NCBI RefSeq assembly: GCF_004319545.1
Contig: NZ_CP036313.1
Coordinates: 1,800,501-1,864,500, forward strand
Length of the DNA: 64,000 nucleotides
Direction: 5' to 3'
DNA from: Desulfobacter hydrogenophilus
Lineage (GTDB): Bacteria; Desulfobacterota; Desulfobacteria; Desulfobacterales; Desulfobacteraceae
This document shows, piece after piece, positions 52,724 through 61,501 of the stretch (position 1 is the first letter of the stretch; the number at the start of each line of letters is the position of its first letter). The notes under the pieces were generated by a model, which searched no databases, was not told the DNA's origin, and was given only the letters and a program-made list of their open reading frames with translations. Both the position numbers and the translations under genes were made by a program.

Positions 52724-52809
52724 CGCTCTTGTGGTTTTGCCCCAAATTATCCCGGACTTGAGACGGTAACGTTAAGGGAAAGGCTTGTCCCGTATGCATT
52801 CTGACAGTG

Positions 52810-52823
52810 TCCAAAATTTTGGA
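52810..52823. promoter_or_regulatory. Palindrome TCCAAAATTTTGGA, putative activator site 1
   Basis: A perfect 14-bp palindrome. Its twin lies exactly 100 bp nearer the aldehyde dehydrogenase gene. The divergent gene encodes an NtrC-family regulator, the obvious candidate to bind here. Confidence 0.6.
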
Positions 52824-52885
52824 TCGGGCAGAGAGACGCCTTGATTTATCTGGTTTATTGTGTAAAAACGGGCCAGGTTTTGAGC

Positions 52886-53050
52886 GCCTGTTTAGGAATG
52901 AGTCTAAAATAATTTAACCTGGGAGCGCGGGCGTCTCGCCCGCATATAGCAAAATGGGCAAGTTATTTAAGACCCGTTCCTTAAAAATTGGGGGGAATTG
53001 GTTCTCATCCTTATGAAATTGCAGCCGATTCATCAATCTTTAAACAGGCC
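52886..53050. repeat. Family B repeat copy 2, split by an inserted element
   Basis: Compared with copy 1 (38881-38952, opposite orientation), this copy has GCCTGTTTA, then an 86-bp insertion, then TTAAAAATTGGGG, and continues with GATTGCAGCCGATTCATC to TAAACAGGC. The uninterrupted sequence GCCTGTTTAAAAATT of copy 1 shows the pre-insertion state. Confidence 0.8.
52895..52980. mobile_element. 86-bp MITE-like element inserted in a family B repeat
   Basis: Terminal inverted repeats GGAATGAGTCTAAAATAA / complement GGAACGGGTCTTAAATAA, with GCGGGCGTCTCGCCCGC hairpin inside. Flanked by TTA on both sides (52892-52894 and 52981-52983), consistent with a 2-3 bp target duplication. No coding capacity. 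Confidence 0.65.
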
Positions 53051-53095
53051 CTGAACATGGACATCCGTATCAACCTGGAAAATGGAGAACGTACC

Positions 53096-54496
53096 GTGGC
53101 CGCCATCCTGATCGTTGATGACGATCCTATTTTTTGTACCCCTTTTACGGCTTATCTAAAAAAACTGGGGCACCAGTGCCAGACGGCCCAGACGTTTTCC
53201 CAGGGAGCGGCACTTGCCCGGGACGTGGATTTTGACGTGGTGTTTCTGGATGTCCTCCTGCCTGATGCCAATGGTCTGGAGTGCATCAATTATTTTATTA
53301 ATGCCTCGTCATCCCCGGAATTGATAATCATCACCGGAAAATCGGAGCTCTCAGGGGCGGAAATGGCCTTGGAAAACGGGGCCTGGGATTATCTGGAAAA
53401 ACCCCCTGCCTACGACGACGTCAAACTCACCCTGAAGCGGGCATTACAGTTCAGGGACAATAAAATGGTCTCGCCCACCCGGGAAGGTTTCAAATCGGAT
53501 TTTATCATCGGCCGGAGCCCTGTTTTGAAAAAATGCCTGGATCTGGTGGCCAAATCGGCCCGGACAGACGGTAACCTTTTTATTTCCGGAGAAACCGGTA
53601 CCGGCAAGGATTTGATCGCCAATGCGGTTCATCTGAACAGTGAAAGATCCGGCGCCCCGTTCATTGCCGTGGACTGCACCAACCTGCCGGACACCCTGGT
53701 TGAAAACCTGCTGTTCGGCCATGCCAAAGGCGCCTTTACCGGTGCCGTAGACAAAAATGAAGGACTGATCAAACAGGCAGACAAGGGAACCTTGTTCCTC
53801 GACGAGATCGGGGACCTGTCCACGGCCGCCCAGAAATCCATTTTAAGGGTGCTCCAGACCAAAACCTTCCGCCCTTTGGGAATGAATAAGGAACTGAGCT
53901 GTGATTTCAGGTTGATTTCCGCCACCAACCGGGATTTGCAAGCTATGGTGAAACAAAGGACGTTCAGGAAAGACCTTTTCTATCGCCTGGTCACCCACCA
54001 CATTCACCTGCCGCCTTTGCGGGAACGGCCCGATGACATCGTGCTTCTGGCCGATTATTACATGGAAAAAATCTGCGCCCAGTTTGGTATCCGGCCAAAG
54101 GCCATGTCCGATGATTTTATTGATACCCTGATGGTGTACGACTGGAAAGGCAATATCAGGGAATTGATCTCCGTGCTTCATGCCGCCGTGGCCAGCGGCC
54201 TGAACGAACCCCGGCTCAATCCCCACCATTTGCCCGTGGCCCTGAGGATTTTTTCCAGGAAAAAGACATGGGAGGAACAGCGCCCCCTGGAACAGGGCAT
54301 TGAAAACGGGCTCGGGACGGATGAAACCGGATTTCCCTGCCTGAAGGATTTCAGGCACCTGAATGAATCCCAGTACCTGGATGCCCTGGTTCGATTGTCC
54401 GGGGGGCATATTGAAAAAGCCTGCAGCATGGCCGGGGTATCCCGGTCCGGACTCTACCACCTGCTGGAAAAGCATAACAAAAAATTGAATCCATAA
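53096..54496 (+). CDS. NtrC-family sigma-54-dependent response regulator
   Basis: The start is placed at GTG 53096, which has GGAGA seven bases upstream and opens directly at the receiver domain (VAAILIVDDDPIF). The frame extends to 52988, but those codons are repeat sequence. The receiver has the phospho-Asp in VVFLDVLLPDANG; the AAA+ domain has GETGTGKD, the sigma-54 contact loop GAFTGA and LFLDEIGDL; the Fis-type HTH ends the protein (GHIEKACSMAGVSRSGLYHLL). It is divergent from the amine oxidation genes, the likely targets. No cognate kinase is adjacent. Confidence 0.92.
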   Translation: MAAILIVDDDPIFCTPFTAYLKKLGHQCQTAQTFSQGAALARDVDFDVVFLDVLLPDANGLECINYFINASSSPELIIITGKSELSGAEMALENGAWDYLEKPPAYDDVKLTLKRALQFRDNKMVSPTREGFKSDFIIGRSPVLKKCLDLVAKSARTDGNLFISGETGTGKDLIANAVHLNSERSGAPFIAVDCTNLPDTLVENLLFGHAKGAFTGAVDKNEGLIKQADKGTLFLDEIGDLSTAAQKSILRVLQTKTFRPLGMNKELSCDFRLISATNRDLQAMVKQRTFRKDLFYRLVTHHIHLPPLRERPDDIVLLADYYMEKICAQFGIRPKAMSDDFIDTLMVYDWKGNIRELISVLHAAVASGLNEPRLNPHHLPVALRIFSRKKTWEEQRPLEQGIENGLGTDETGFPCLKDFRHLNESQYLDALVRLSGGHIEKACSMAGVSRSGLYHLLEKHNKKLNP

Positions 54497-54524
54497 AAGT
54501 CGGATTAAGGCAATATGGATTGTC
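53280..54524 (+). repeat. Duplicated segment, copy 1
   Basis: This 1245-bp stretch recurs at 57095-57125 plus 59715-60928 with only a handful of differences. The duplication starts inside the receiver domain and ends 28 bp after the stop codon. Confidence 0.95.
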
Positions 54525-54611
54525 AGGCCTTTGTTCCGCTTGTGTTCATGGTCTTGATCACCGGAAAAAATTATGTAGTGAGAAACGGATGAGTGCCGGG
54601 GAATAAAACCA

Positions 54612-56330
54612 CTATATCTGATTGACAGTAAAAGACCTCATTCGATTCAAAGCAAAAGCCAATTCAAAAGAGCGGAATTGGGCAAAATAACCGGAAATCT
54701 TATCACTGAGAATATCCAGTCCGTTTTTCTCAAGATCTGCCATGACTAAGTCAATTACCTGTTTCAGAGTTCTTTTTCCATTCATATACTTCCTGGCATA
54801 AAGCATGGAAAAGCCTATCGCTTTTGTCTGTGACAGCTCAATCAGCTGCTCAAGGTCAGTCAGGTCGATCTTGTTTCGGCCAAAATGCAGGGTATCTATC
54901 TCCGTTGTATAGAGACGCCACTTTCCGTACCCACTCATCGGGTCAACACTTTCAGGAACTGGAATGCGCGCTTTAGGCTGAATTGGGAATTCAACATCCT
55001 CTTTTGTTCTTTGTGTCGGATGGTTGATCATGATGTCTTTTGCCTGAGCAGAAACATCTTCTGGAAGATAGTTAATCATTTGGATTACATGATCTGCCAC
55101 TTCAAAATAATCTCCCACCCCACCCAGGGCGAGAATTGTCGATGTCTTATTTTCCAGGTAAAGCTGACGAACTTTATCGATATATGAAGTTATCGGTTCA
55201 TCTGATTTTTTTACCAGCTTCTGCATATACATATCTCGGATCATAAAATTAGTGGCGCAGGTATCCTCATCCATCAGAATTACCTTTGCACCCATCTCAA
55301 TGGCCTCGATAATATTTGCCGCCTGAGAAGTACTGCCACTGGCATTTTCAGTAGAAAAAGCACTGGTATCTTCTTGAAAAGGGAGATTCCTGATAAAGGG
55401 AGAAATATCTGTTTTAACCACATGTCTGCCGCTATAGGACCGGACCTTCACCGTTTCTATCAATGATACGCACTGTTCTCTGCCGTCCCCGGCTATATGG
55501 TTATACACACCCATTTCGATTACTTGCAAAAGGGTCGATTTACCATGATAACCGCCACCGGCAAGCAAGGTGACGCCTTGTGGAATTCCCATGCCGGTTG
55601 TTTTTCCGGCGTAAGGAAGATCAATTTCAGTTTTCAAACTTTCAGGGGATTTAAACGGTATTATCGAGTCACTGGTCATGGTGCGGTCACTGATACCGCT
55701 TTCCCGGGGCAAAATAGCGCCATTTGCTATAAACGCAAGCAGGCCCAAATCAGATAGTTTCTCACGTAAAAATTCTGCATCTACGGCAGTGTGTATGTGA
55801 GACAGTAGCTGATCTCTGCCGGTATTCTCACGATGCAATGACATGTTGACAATTTCGGGCAGCTCTTCAAGCAGCATTTTAACGGCCAGCTTGGCTTTGA
55901 CGTTTCTTTTGGATGCTGGGAGACCGACAAAACAGCGGATTTCTAAAATGTTTTCATTAATGACAACCGAGCTTCGATCCAGGATTGTCTGGCCTGGTTC
56001 ATTTATTGTTATGATGCCACTGTACCCGGTTCCCCGTCTTTTGCCGGCAATTTTATTGCTATGGTAGAAAAATTGCCGGGCATAAAAATCCCGACAGGCA
56101 ATTTCCCTGATTCTTGAACCAATCATGTCATCTTCAATTACAGTATCAGCAAGGGAGAATTGAACCCGATAAATCCCAGTATGCGGAGGGGCGTAAGGGT
56201 CTTTGGGTATCTGGTCGATAATTAAAGCAAACTGTTCAAAATCATAGGTTCCGATCAGTGATTGAAAGGCACCATAATCCTTACCGTCTAACGGGGTAAT
56301 TCTTCTCTGAAGTTGATCTTTTGTCACCAT
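54612..56330 (-). CDS. ABC-class predicted ATPase (COG3044 type)
   Basis: The start at 56330 (MVTKDQLQRRITPLDG) has GGGGA five bases upstream. The 572-residue product matches the stand-alone ABC-class ATPase family: a long N-terminal domain, Walker A GGGYHGKSTLL, a region with SETAxFSTENASGSTSQAANI-like sequence and Walker B VILMDEDTCATNFMIRD. There is no membrane domain. The biochemical role is unknown. It lies between the two copies of the duplicated regulator and may have come in with them. Confidence 0.85.
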   Translation of the reverse strand: MVTKDQLQRRITPLDGKDYGAFQSLIGTYDFEQFALIIDQIPKDPYAPPHTGIYRVQFSLADTVIEDDMIGSRIREIACRDFYARQFFYHSNKIAGKRRGTGYSGIITINEPGQTILDRSSVVINENILEIRCFVGLPASKRNVKAKLAVKMLLEELPEIVNMSLHRENTGRDQLLSHIHTAVDAEFLREKLSDLGLLAFIANGAILPRESGISDRTMTSDSIIPFKSPESLKTEIDLPYAGKTTGMGIPQGVTLLAGGGYHGKSTLLQVIEMGVYNHIAGDGREQCVSLIETVKVRSYSGRHVVKTDISPFIRNLPFQEDTSAFSTENASGSTSQAANIIEAIEMGAKVILMDEDTCATNFMIRDMYMQKLVKKSDEPITSYIDKVRQLYLENKTSTILALGGVGDYFEVADHVIQMINYLPEDVSAQAKDIMINHPTQRTKEDVEFPIQPKARIPVPESVDPMSGYGKWRLYTTEIDTLHFGRNKIDLTDLEQLIELSQTKAIGFSMLYARKYMNGKRTLKQVIDLVMADLEKNGLDILSDKISGYFAQFRSFELAFALNRMRSFTVNQI

Positions 56331-56423
56331 TGTCTTCCCCCGATGTAATTGGATAAATGAAGTCGCTTCTGTTGCTTCTGGGTCGGGTTCACGCAACCTG
56401 TTGTTATGTTTTAAGATAACCAG

Positions 56424-57080
56424 CTATGTAGGCGCTTGGTCTTCATGTAGTTCAAAGCTGCCTTCATTTTCATGTATTTTCCTGAGTTTTGCTTTAACAC
56501 CAAGTTGCATTTTAATGCTCTCAACATATTTTTGCTCTCCAACAGCAATACTTTGGGACCATTTTTCATCACGGATCAATTTATCTTGTTTAATGCTTTC
56601 GTTAATCCACTGACGGTGGGCTTTTTTTAGCATATCCAAAGATCTGGTTCCACGGCGATTACATAAATGCTTGTAATTTATAATAGTATATCTCATTTTT
56701 GGTTTTTGGATTTCATTAAAACCGCTCCAACGGCATTCTGAGGGATGAGAGACAACTTCTGCTTGTACCATATTCATATCGATATAAACCAAGCATTTAA
56801 TGAAATGGGAATCAGACTGAATAGCTGTTGCGTGGTACCGATCTTCCCAGTATGCTCCTTTCCGTTTCTTCCTCATGTAATATTCTTGAGCAGTTTGGCC
56901 GGCAACAACCTGCATTGATCAAGGGATTGTATCTCTATTACCGTTATCTGATACCAATAAATGGATATGGTTAGAGGTAATGATATAATTTAGGATTTTG
57001 AGTCCGTATTTATTCTTTACCCTGAATAATCGTTCAATCCACCGGTCTCTGTCACGAGCAAATTTTAACAAAAATAGGGG
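56424..57080 (-). pseudogene. REP-associated tyrosine transposase (Y1_Tnp) remnant
   Basis: The minus frame reads FLLKFARDRDRW, the HUH-type motif SNHIHLLVSD, then a TGA at 56919-56921. It reopens in the same frame (SMQVVAGQTAQEYY, GAYWEDRYHATAI, CLVYIDMNMVQAEVV) to the end. The N-terminal 20-30 residues are missing at the junction with the duplicated regulator fragment. So the gene is truncated and carries an in-frame stop. RAYT proteins mobilise REP palindromes in trans. Confidence 0.85.
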
Positions 57081-57094
57081 GCAGACCCGGTTTT

Positions 57095-57125
57095 AGTGCA
57101 TCAATTATTTTATTAATGCCCCGTC
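57095..57125 (+). pseudogene. 5' piece of the second regulator copy, cut off by IS21
   Basis: Thirty-one bases identical (one change) to 53280-53310 of the intact regulator, followed at once by the IS21 end. The rest of this copy resumes at 59715. Confidence 0.9.
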
Positions 57126-57300
57126 TGTCGATGGTCATGTTAAATTGAGCCAAAAATGGTCATTTAAAACTGAGCCACTAGGGAATTAAACAGGGGGGAC
57201 CGCAGGATCACTCCCCCCTGTTTAATTTCCCGGGTAAATGCCATCCTGGTAATTTTATCTGGGATAACAGTGGAGTGTTTATGAAAAAAAGGAGATCATT

Positions 57301-58557
57301 TTGGATATACTGGATCTGCACAGGTCCGGCTTGACCCAGCGGGCCATAGCCCGGCGCCTGGGCATAAGCCGTAACACCGTCAAAAAGTATCTTGAAGCCC
57401 CGGAAAGTTGCTTAAAAAATCCAAAGTCATACCATCGCACGAGTATTCTTGATCCTTATCACAACACCATCAAGGCCTGGCTTGACGAAGACGAGTATTA
57501 CACCGCCACCTGGATTTATGACCGTCTTGTCAACCAAGGATATACCGGTAGTTATGAAACCGTGAAGCGAAAGGTCGGTAAATTCAAGAAACAAAAACAA
57601 AAAATTGCCTACATGCGCTTTGAGACCGAACCCGGCCACCAGGCCCAGGTGGATTTTGGAGAATTTCAGGTTGAGCTTCCCGATGGCAGTATAAAGAAGC
57701 TGTATCTGTTTTCAATGATTCTGGGATATTCCCGGAAAATCTATACAGAATTGATCGAACGATGCGACATGCCAAGCTTTCTTGACTGCCATATACACGC
57801 CTTTGAATACTTCGCTGGCGTCTCGGATCAGATACTCTATGATCGCATGAAAAATGTGTATATCGCCAAGCTGACCGGTAAGGACAAGTTTAATTCAACC
57901 CTGATAGGATTTGCCGTTCATTACGGATTTGTTCCCAAAGTGGCCCCCGCTTATGCCGCCTGGGTCAAGGGAAAGGTCGAACGTCCTTATACCTTCATCC
58001 GGGAAGGCTTTTGGCGGGGATACGGCTTTGTAAACCTGGTTAGGGCCAACAAGAACCTTTGGTCTTGGATTATAAAAAAGGATGAACGGATTCATGGCAC
58101 GACCCATGAGAAAGTCAGCACCCGGTTTAAGCGGGAGCAGCCACATTTAAATGCACTGCCTCCCCAGACGTTCGACACCTCGTATCGTATTTACCGGCGG
58201 GTGTATAAAGACTGCACTGTCCACTTTCAAGGAAATCGCTATGTCACACCCCACACCCTGGTAGGAGAACAGGTCATACTTCGCCCGAAAGATGGTCAGC
58301 TACGTATTCTCCAAAACTGTTGGCTGGTAGTTACCTATGAGATTCCATCAACAAAAGGCAATTTGGTGCAGAAGAAGAGATTCTACGAGGACATGAAAAA
58401 GGACATTGACATGAATCGGCGCAAATATCACCACGGTAAAAAAGGTAAGGGACGGGCGAAACAGACTATCAGTCCCCAGAAGCCACAATATGACATGGAT
58501 GTTGAGGTTCGCTCCATCTCTGCATATGAAGAAATAATGCAGGAGGTGTCTTCATGA
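57301..58557 (+). CDS. istA: IS21 transposase IstA
   Basis: 418 residues: N-terminal HTH (GLTQRAIARRLGISRNTVKK) and an rve-type catalytic core with D118 (QVDFGEF), D181 (ILYDRMKN) and E227 (KGKVERPY). The start codon is TTG with AAGGAG seven bases upstream; an ATG at 57281 is out of frame. Overlaps istB by 4 bp. Confidence 0.93.
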   Translation: MDILDLHRSGLTQRAIARRLGISRNTVKKYLEAPESCLKNPKSYHRTSILDPYHNTIKAWLDEDEYYTATWIYDRLVNQGYTGSYETVKRKVGKFKKQKQKIAYMRFETEPGHQAQVDFGEFQVELPDGSIKKLYLFSMILGYSRKIYTELIERCDMPSFLDCHIHAFEYFAGVSDQILYDRMKNVYIAKLTGKDKFNSTLIGFAVHYGFVPKVAPAYAAWVKGKVERPYTFIREGFWRGYGFVNLVRANKNLWSWIIKKDERIHGTTHEKVSTRFKREQPHLNALPPQTFDTSYRIYRRVYKDCTVHFQGNRYVTPHTLVGEQVILRPKDGQLRILQNCWLVVTYEIPSTKGNLVQKKRFYEDMKKDIDMNRRKYHHGKKGKGRAKQTISPQKPQYDMDVEVRSISAYEEIMQEVSS

Positions 58558-59297
58558 GTGATACCCTTGTAATGGATCGTATTGAATCCAACCTTAGCCG
58601 GCTAAAACTCTCCCGGATCTATGAAGTTTTAGGCAGCCTTGCCAAAACAGCCGAGGAGCAGGGAAAAAGTTATCTGTCTTTTCTGGATGAACTGCTTGAA
58701 GAAGAAGTGGCGGCGAAGGAGCAGCGCCGGATCGAAACCGCATTAAGGATATCAGGACTGCCGTATATCAAAAGCATAGATGATTTTGACTTCGCCTTCC
58801 AACCCGGTCTGGATAAACAAAAAATCATGGGGCTTTTTGATCTGAGCTTTATCCGTGAAAAAGGCAATGTGATTTTTCTTGGCCCTCCTGGTGTGGGAAA
58901 GACGCATCTTGCGATATCACTTGCGTTGAAGGCATGCCAATCGGGCATGAGTATCTATTTTACTAACATGGAAGATTTGATTATCAAGCTGCGAAAGGAT
59001 CACGAGGCTGGGAAGCCGGGTAAGGGCCGTGGATACTATAAATCGTCCTTGGTCGTCGTTGATGAAGTGGGTTACACGCCCATCACCCGGGAAGAATGCA
59101 ATTTATTCTTTCGTTTTATTGCCAACCGTTATGAAAAAAACAGCACCATTATCACATCAAATAAGGCGTTCGGAGACTGGACAGAGCTGTTCCATGACCC
59201 GATCATAGTGACGGCCATCCTTGATCGACTACTTCACCACAGCGCCGTCGTTAATATTAAGGGTAACAGTTATAGACTGAAAGGTAAAAAGCCATGA
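58554..59297 (+). CDS. istB: IS21 helper ATPase IstB
   Basis: 247 residues, AAA+ ATPase with Walker A GPPGVGKTHLA and Walker B LVVVDEVGY, then IITSNKAFGDWTELF and AILDRLLHHS, all typical of IstB. It directs target selection for IstA. Intact. Confidence 0.95.
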   Translation: MSDTLVMDRIESNLSRLKLSRIYEVLGSLAKTAEEQGKSYLSFLDELLEEEVAAKEQRRIETALRISGLPYIKSIDDFDFAFQPGLDKQKIMGLFDLSFIREKGNVIFLGPPGVGKTHLAISLALKACQSGMSIYFTNMEDLIIKLRKDHEAGKPGKGRGYYKSSLVVVDEVGYTPITREECNLFFRFIANRYEKNSTIITSNKAFGDWTELFHDPIIVTAILDRLLHHSAVVNIKGNSYRLKGKKP

Positions 59298-59433
59298 ATA
59301 CGGGCAGTATTAAGGATGGGACGAAAATAACCTCAAAAATGACCCTGTTTTTTTGTAAAGCGTTATACACTTATCTAAAAAGTCCTAATACCAGTCATTT
59401 TCAGAGATTGTCTTGCCGAAAGGCGGTATCCAT

Positions 59434-59646
59434 ATGTTAGAAAAACGTGGAGGGTACAGGGGAAAGCCAAAGCCCAAACTACCACCACACCTAAAGCGGG
59501 TTCATGTCAATGCTCGTATACAAAAGTGGATGCTTGATAAGCTCAAAAGAAGAGGTGAAGTTGGAATAGTGTTGGAATATATATTGATTGAAGCCGGTTT
59601 TAAATATCATGACCCTTCAACAGAAAAAAACAAAGGAGGTTTATAG
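59434..59646 (+). CDS. Small accessory ORF of the IS21 element, ribbon-helix-helix-like
   Basis: From the ATG at 59434 the product is 70 residues (an upstream in-frame start at 59413 adds 7). A basic N-terminus (GKPKPKLPPHLKR) precedes VNARIQKWMLDKLKRRGEV, a strand-helix-helix pattern like small RHH repressors. It lies between istB and the right end; most IS21 elements have only istAB. Function unknown; a transposition repressor is possible. Confidence 0.55.
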   Translation: MLEKRGGYRGKPKPKLPPHLKRVHVNARIQKWMLDKLKRRGEVGIVLEYILIEAGFKYHDPSTEKNKGGL

Positions 59647-59709
59647 AATGAATCGGGGTGGCTCATTTTTGATGACCATAAATGGCTCAATTTCTGGTGC
59701 CCATTGACA

Positions 59710-60900
59710 CCGTCATCCCCGGAATTGATAATCATCACCGGAAAATCGGAAATCTCAGGGGCGGAAATGGCCTTGGAAAACGGGGCCTGGGATTATCTGG
59801 AAAAACCCCCTGCCTACGACGACGTCAAACTCACCCTGAAGCGGGCATTACAGTTCAGGGACAATAAAATGGTCTCGCCCACCCGGGAAGGTTTCAAATC
59901 GGATTTTATCATCGGCCGGAGCCCTGTTTTGAAAAAATGCCTGGATCTGGTGGCCAAATCGGCCCGGACAGACGGTAACCTTTTTATTTCCGGAGAAACC
60001 GGTACCGGCAAGGATTTGATCGCCAATGCGGTTCATCTGAACAGTGAAAGATCCGGCGCCCCGTTCATTGCCGTGGACTGCACCAACCTGCCGGACACCC
60101 TGGTTGAAAACCTGCTGTTCGGCCATGCCAAAGGCGCCTTTACCGGTGCCGTAGACAAAAATGAAGGACTGATCAAACAGGCAGACAAGGGAACCTTGTT
60201 CCTCGACGAGATCGGGGACCTGTCCACGGCCGCCCAGAAATCCATTTTAAGGGTGCTCCAGACCAAAACCTTCCGCCCTTTGGGAATGAATAAGGAACTG
60301 AGCTGTGATTTCAGGTTGATTTCCGCCACCAACCGGGATTTGCAAGCTATGGTGAAACAAAGGACGTTCAGGAAAGACCTTTTCTATCGCCTGGTCACCC
60401 ACCACATTCACCTGCCGCCTTTGCGGGAACGGCCCGATGACATCGTGCTTCTGGCCGATTATTACATGGAAAAAATCTGCGCCCAGTTTGGTATCCGGCC
60501 AAAGGCCATGTCCGATGATTTTATTGATACCCTGATGGTGTACGACTGGAAAGGCAATATCAGGGAATTGATCTCCGTGCTTCATGCCGCCGTGGCCAGC
60601 GGCCTGAACGAACCCCGGCTCAATCCCCACCATTTGCCCGTGGCCCTGAGGATTTTTTCCAGGAAAAAGACATGGGAGGAACAGCGCCCCCTGGAACGGG
60701 GCATTGAAAACGGGCTCGGGACGGATGAAACCGGATTTCCCAGTTTGAAGGATTTCAGGCACCTGAATGAATCCCAGTACCTGGATGCCCTGGTTCGATT
60801 GTCCGGGGGGCATATTGAAAAAGCCTGCAGCATGGCCGGGGTATCCAGGTCCGGACTCTACCACCTGCTGGAAAAGCATAACAAAAAATTGAATCCATAA
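59710..60900 (+). pseudogene. Second copy of the NtrC-type regulator, lacking most of the receiver domain
   Basis: From SSPELIIITGKSE to the end it is nearly identical to 53311-54496 (few changes, e.g. ELS to EIS, GFPCL to GFPSL). The receiver half including the phospho-Asp was not part of the duplication, and IS21 interrupts it. The AAA+ domain with GAFTGA and the HTH are intact. A frame open from a TTG in the IS end could give a receiver-less activator of about 398 residues. Confidence 0.9.
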
Positions 60901-60991
60901 AAATTGGATTAAGGCAATATGGATTGTCCGTTTAATTTTTGATAACTTTCAATTTCTTATGCTCGCTTCAACTGGATAATTATTTTAAAAC

Positions 60992-61501
60992 CTAACAATA
61001 CCCTCTGTGTCTGATATTAGTCAATTTTTCTCTCAATCGTTTTTCTTCTTGGCTCTGAATTGTTGAAAAACGAACAAGAGGGATTTTATATTTTTTTAAA
61101 ATTCCATCTTTAATTCTGTCTTTTTTTAACTGTTCCGGATTATTTGCATGGTATTCATAACCATCAACCTCAACAGCTAAAAAGGGAGATTTGTCCATGC
61201 GATTATAAATTATAAAATCCAAATGAGAGTCTCTTGCTACAAATTTTTTTTCAACTTCAGATAACATGGTTTTGTCTCGTATCAGCATCTTCAAAGGATA
61301 CTCCTCAGTTACTCTCAGGAATTGGAGATCACATCCTGAGAGAGAACATTTTGGATTAGATCGTACATTAAATTTTCCGATTCATGTTTAGAAACTTTCT
61401 TTCTGGATTTTTTAAACGTTTCAAATTTTTCGGCATTCTGACTGTATAGCAAGTCAAATATGGAATATATACGGCTTTTGACAACCTCAAGGTTATTATA
61501 T
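60992..61501 (-). pseudogene. C-terminal part of SF1 helicase, DUF2726 nuclease-like domain, frameshifted
   Basis: Continues the helicase of 63041-64000 after the IS4 insertion: YNNLEVVKSRIYSIFDLLYS, then a stop at 61315; the frame resumes (LRVTEEYPLKMLIRD) one base off and encodes a DUF2726-like domain (HLDFIIYNRMDKSPFLAVEVDG, IPLVRFST). The conserved D...E-x-D pattern resembles very-short-patch-repair-like nucleases. The gene is broken twice, by the insertion and by a one-base frameshift near 61317. Confidence 0.8.

Larger units (their letters stand above)
52504..53095. other. Divergent control region: sigma-54 motif, palindromes, nested repeats
   Basis: It holds, from left to right, a sigma-54-like motif for the aldehyde dehydrogenase gene, two near-identical 14-bp palindromes 100 bp apart, an 86-bp MITE-like element and a family B repeat. 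No gene is accepted here; the apparent N-terminal extension of the regulator at 52988-53095 is repeat-derived. Confidence 0.7.
57126..59709 (+). mobile_element. Complete IS21-family insertion sequence
   Basis: 2584 bp with TG...CA ends. Left end TGTCGATGGTCATGTTAAAT and right end (complement) TGTCAATGGGCACCAGAAAT share terminal and subterminal repeats (AATTGAGCC, TGAGCCAC). Direct repeat CCGTC at 57121-57125 and 59710-59714 is the 5-bp target duplication. It encodes IstA, IstB and one small extra ORF. Confidence 0.95.

Noticed and set aside
52988..53095. N-terminal extension of the NtrC-type regulator
   Set aside because: Mostly repeat-derived sequence with no ribosome site; GTG 53096 has one and starts at the receiver domain.
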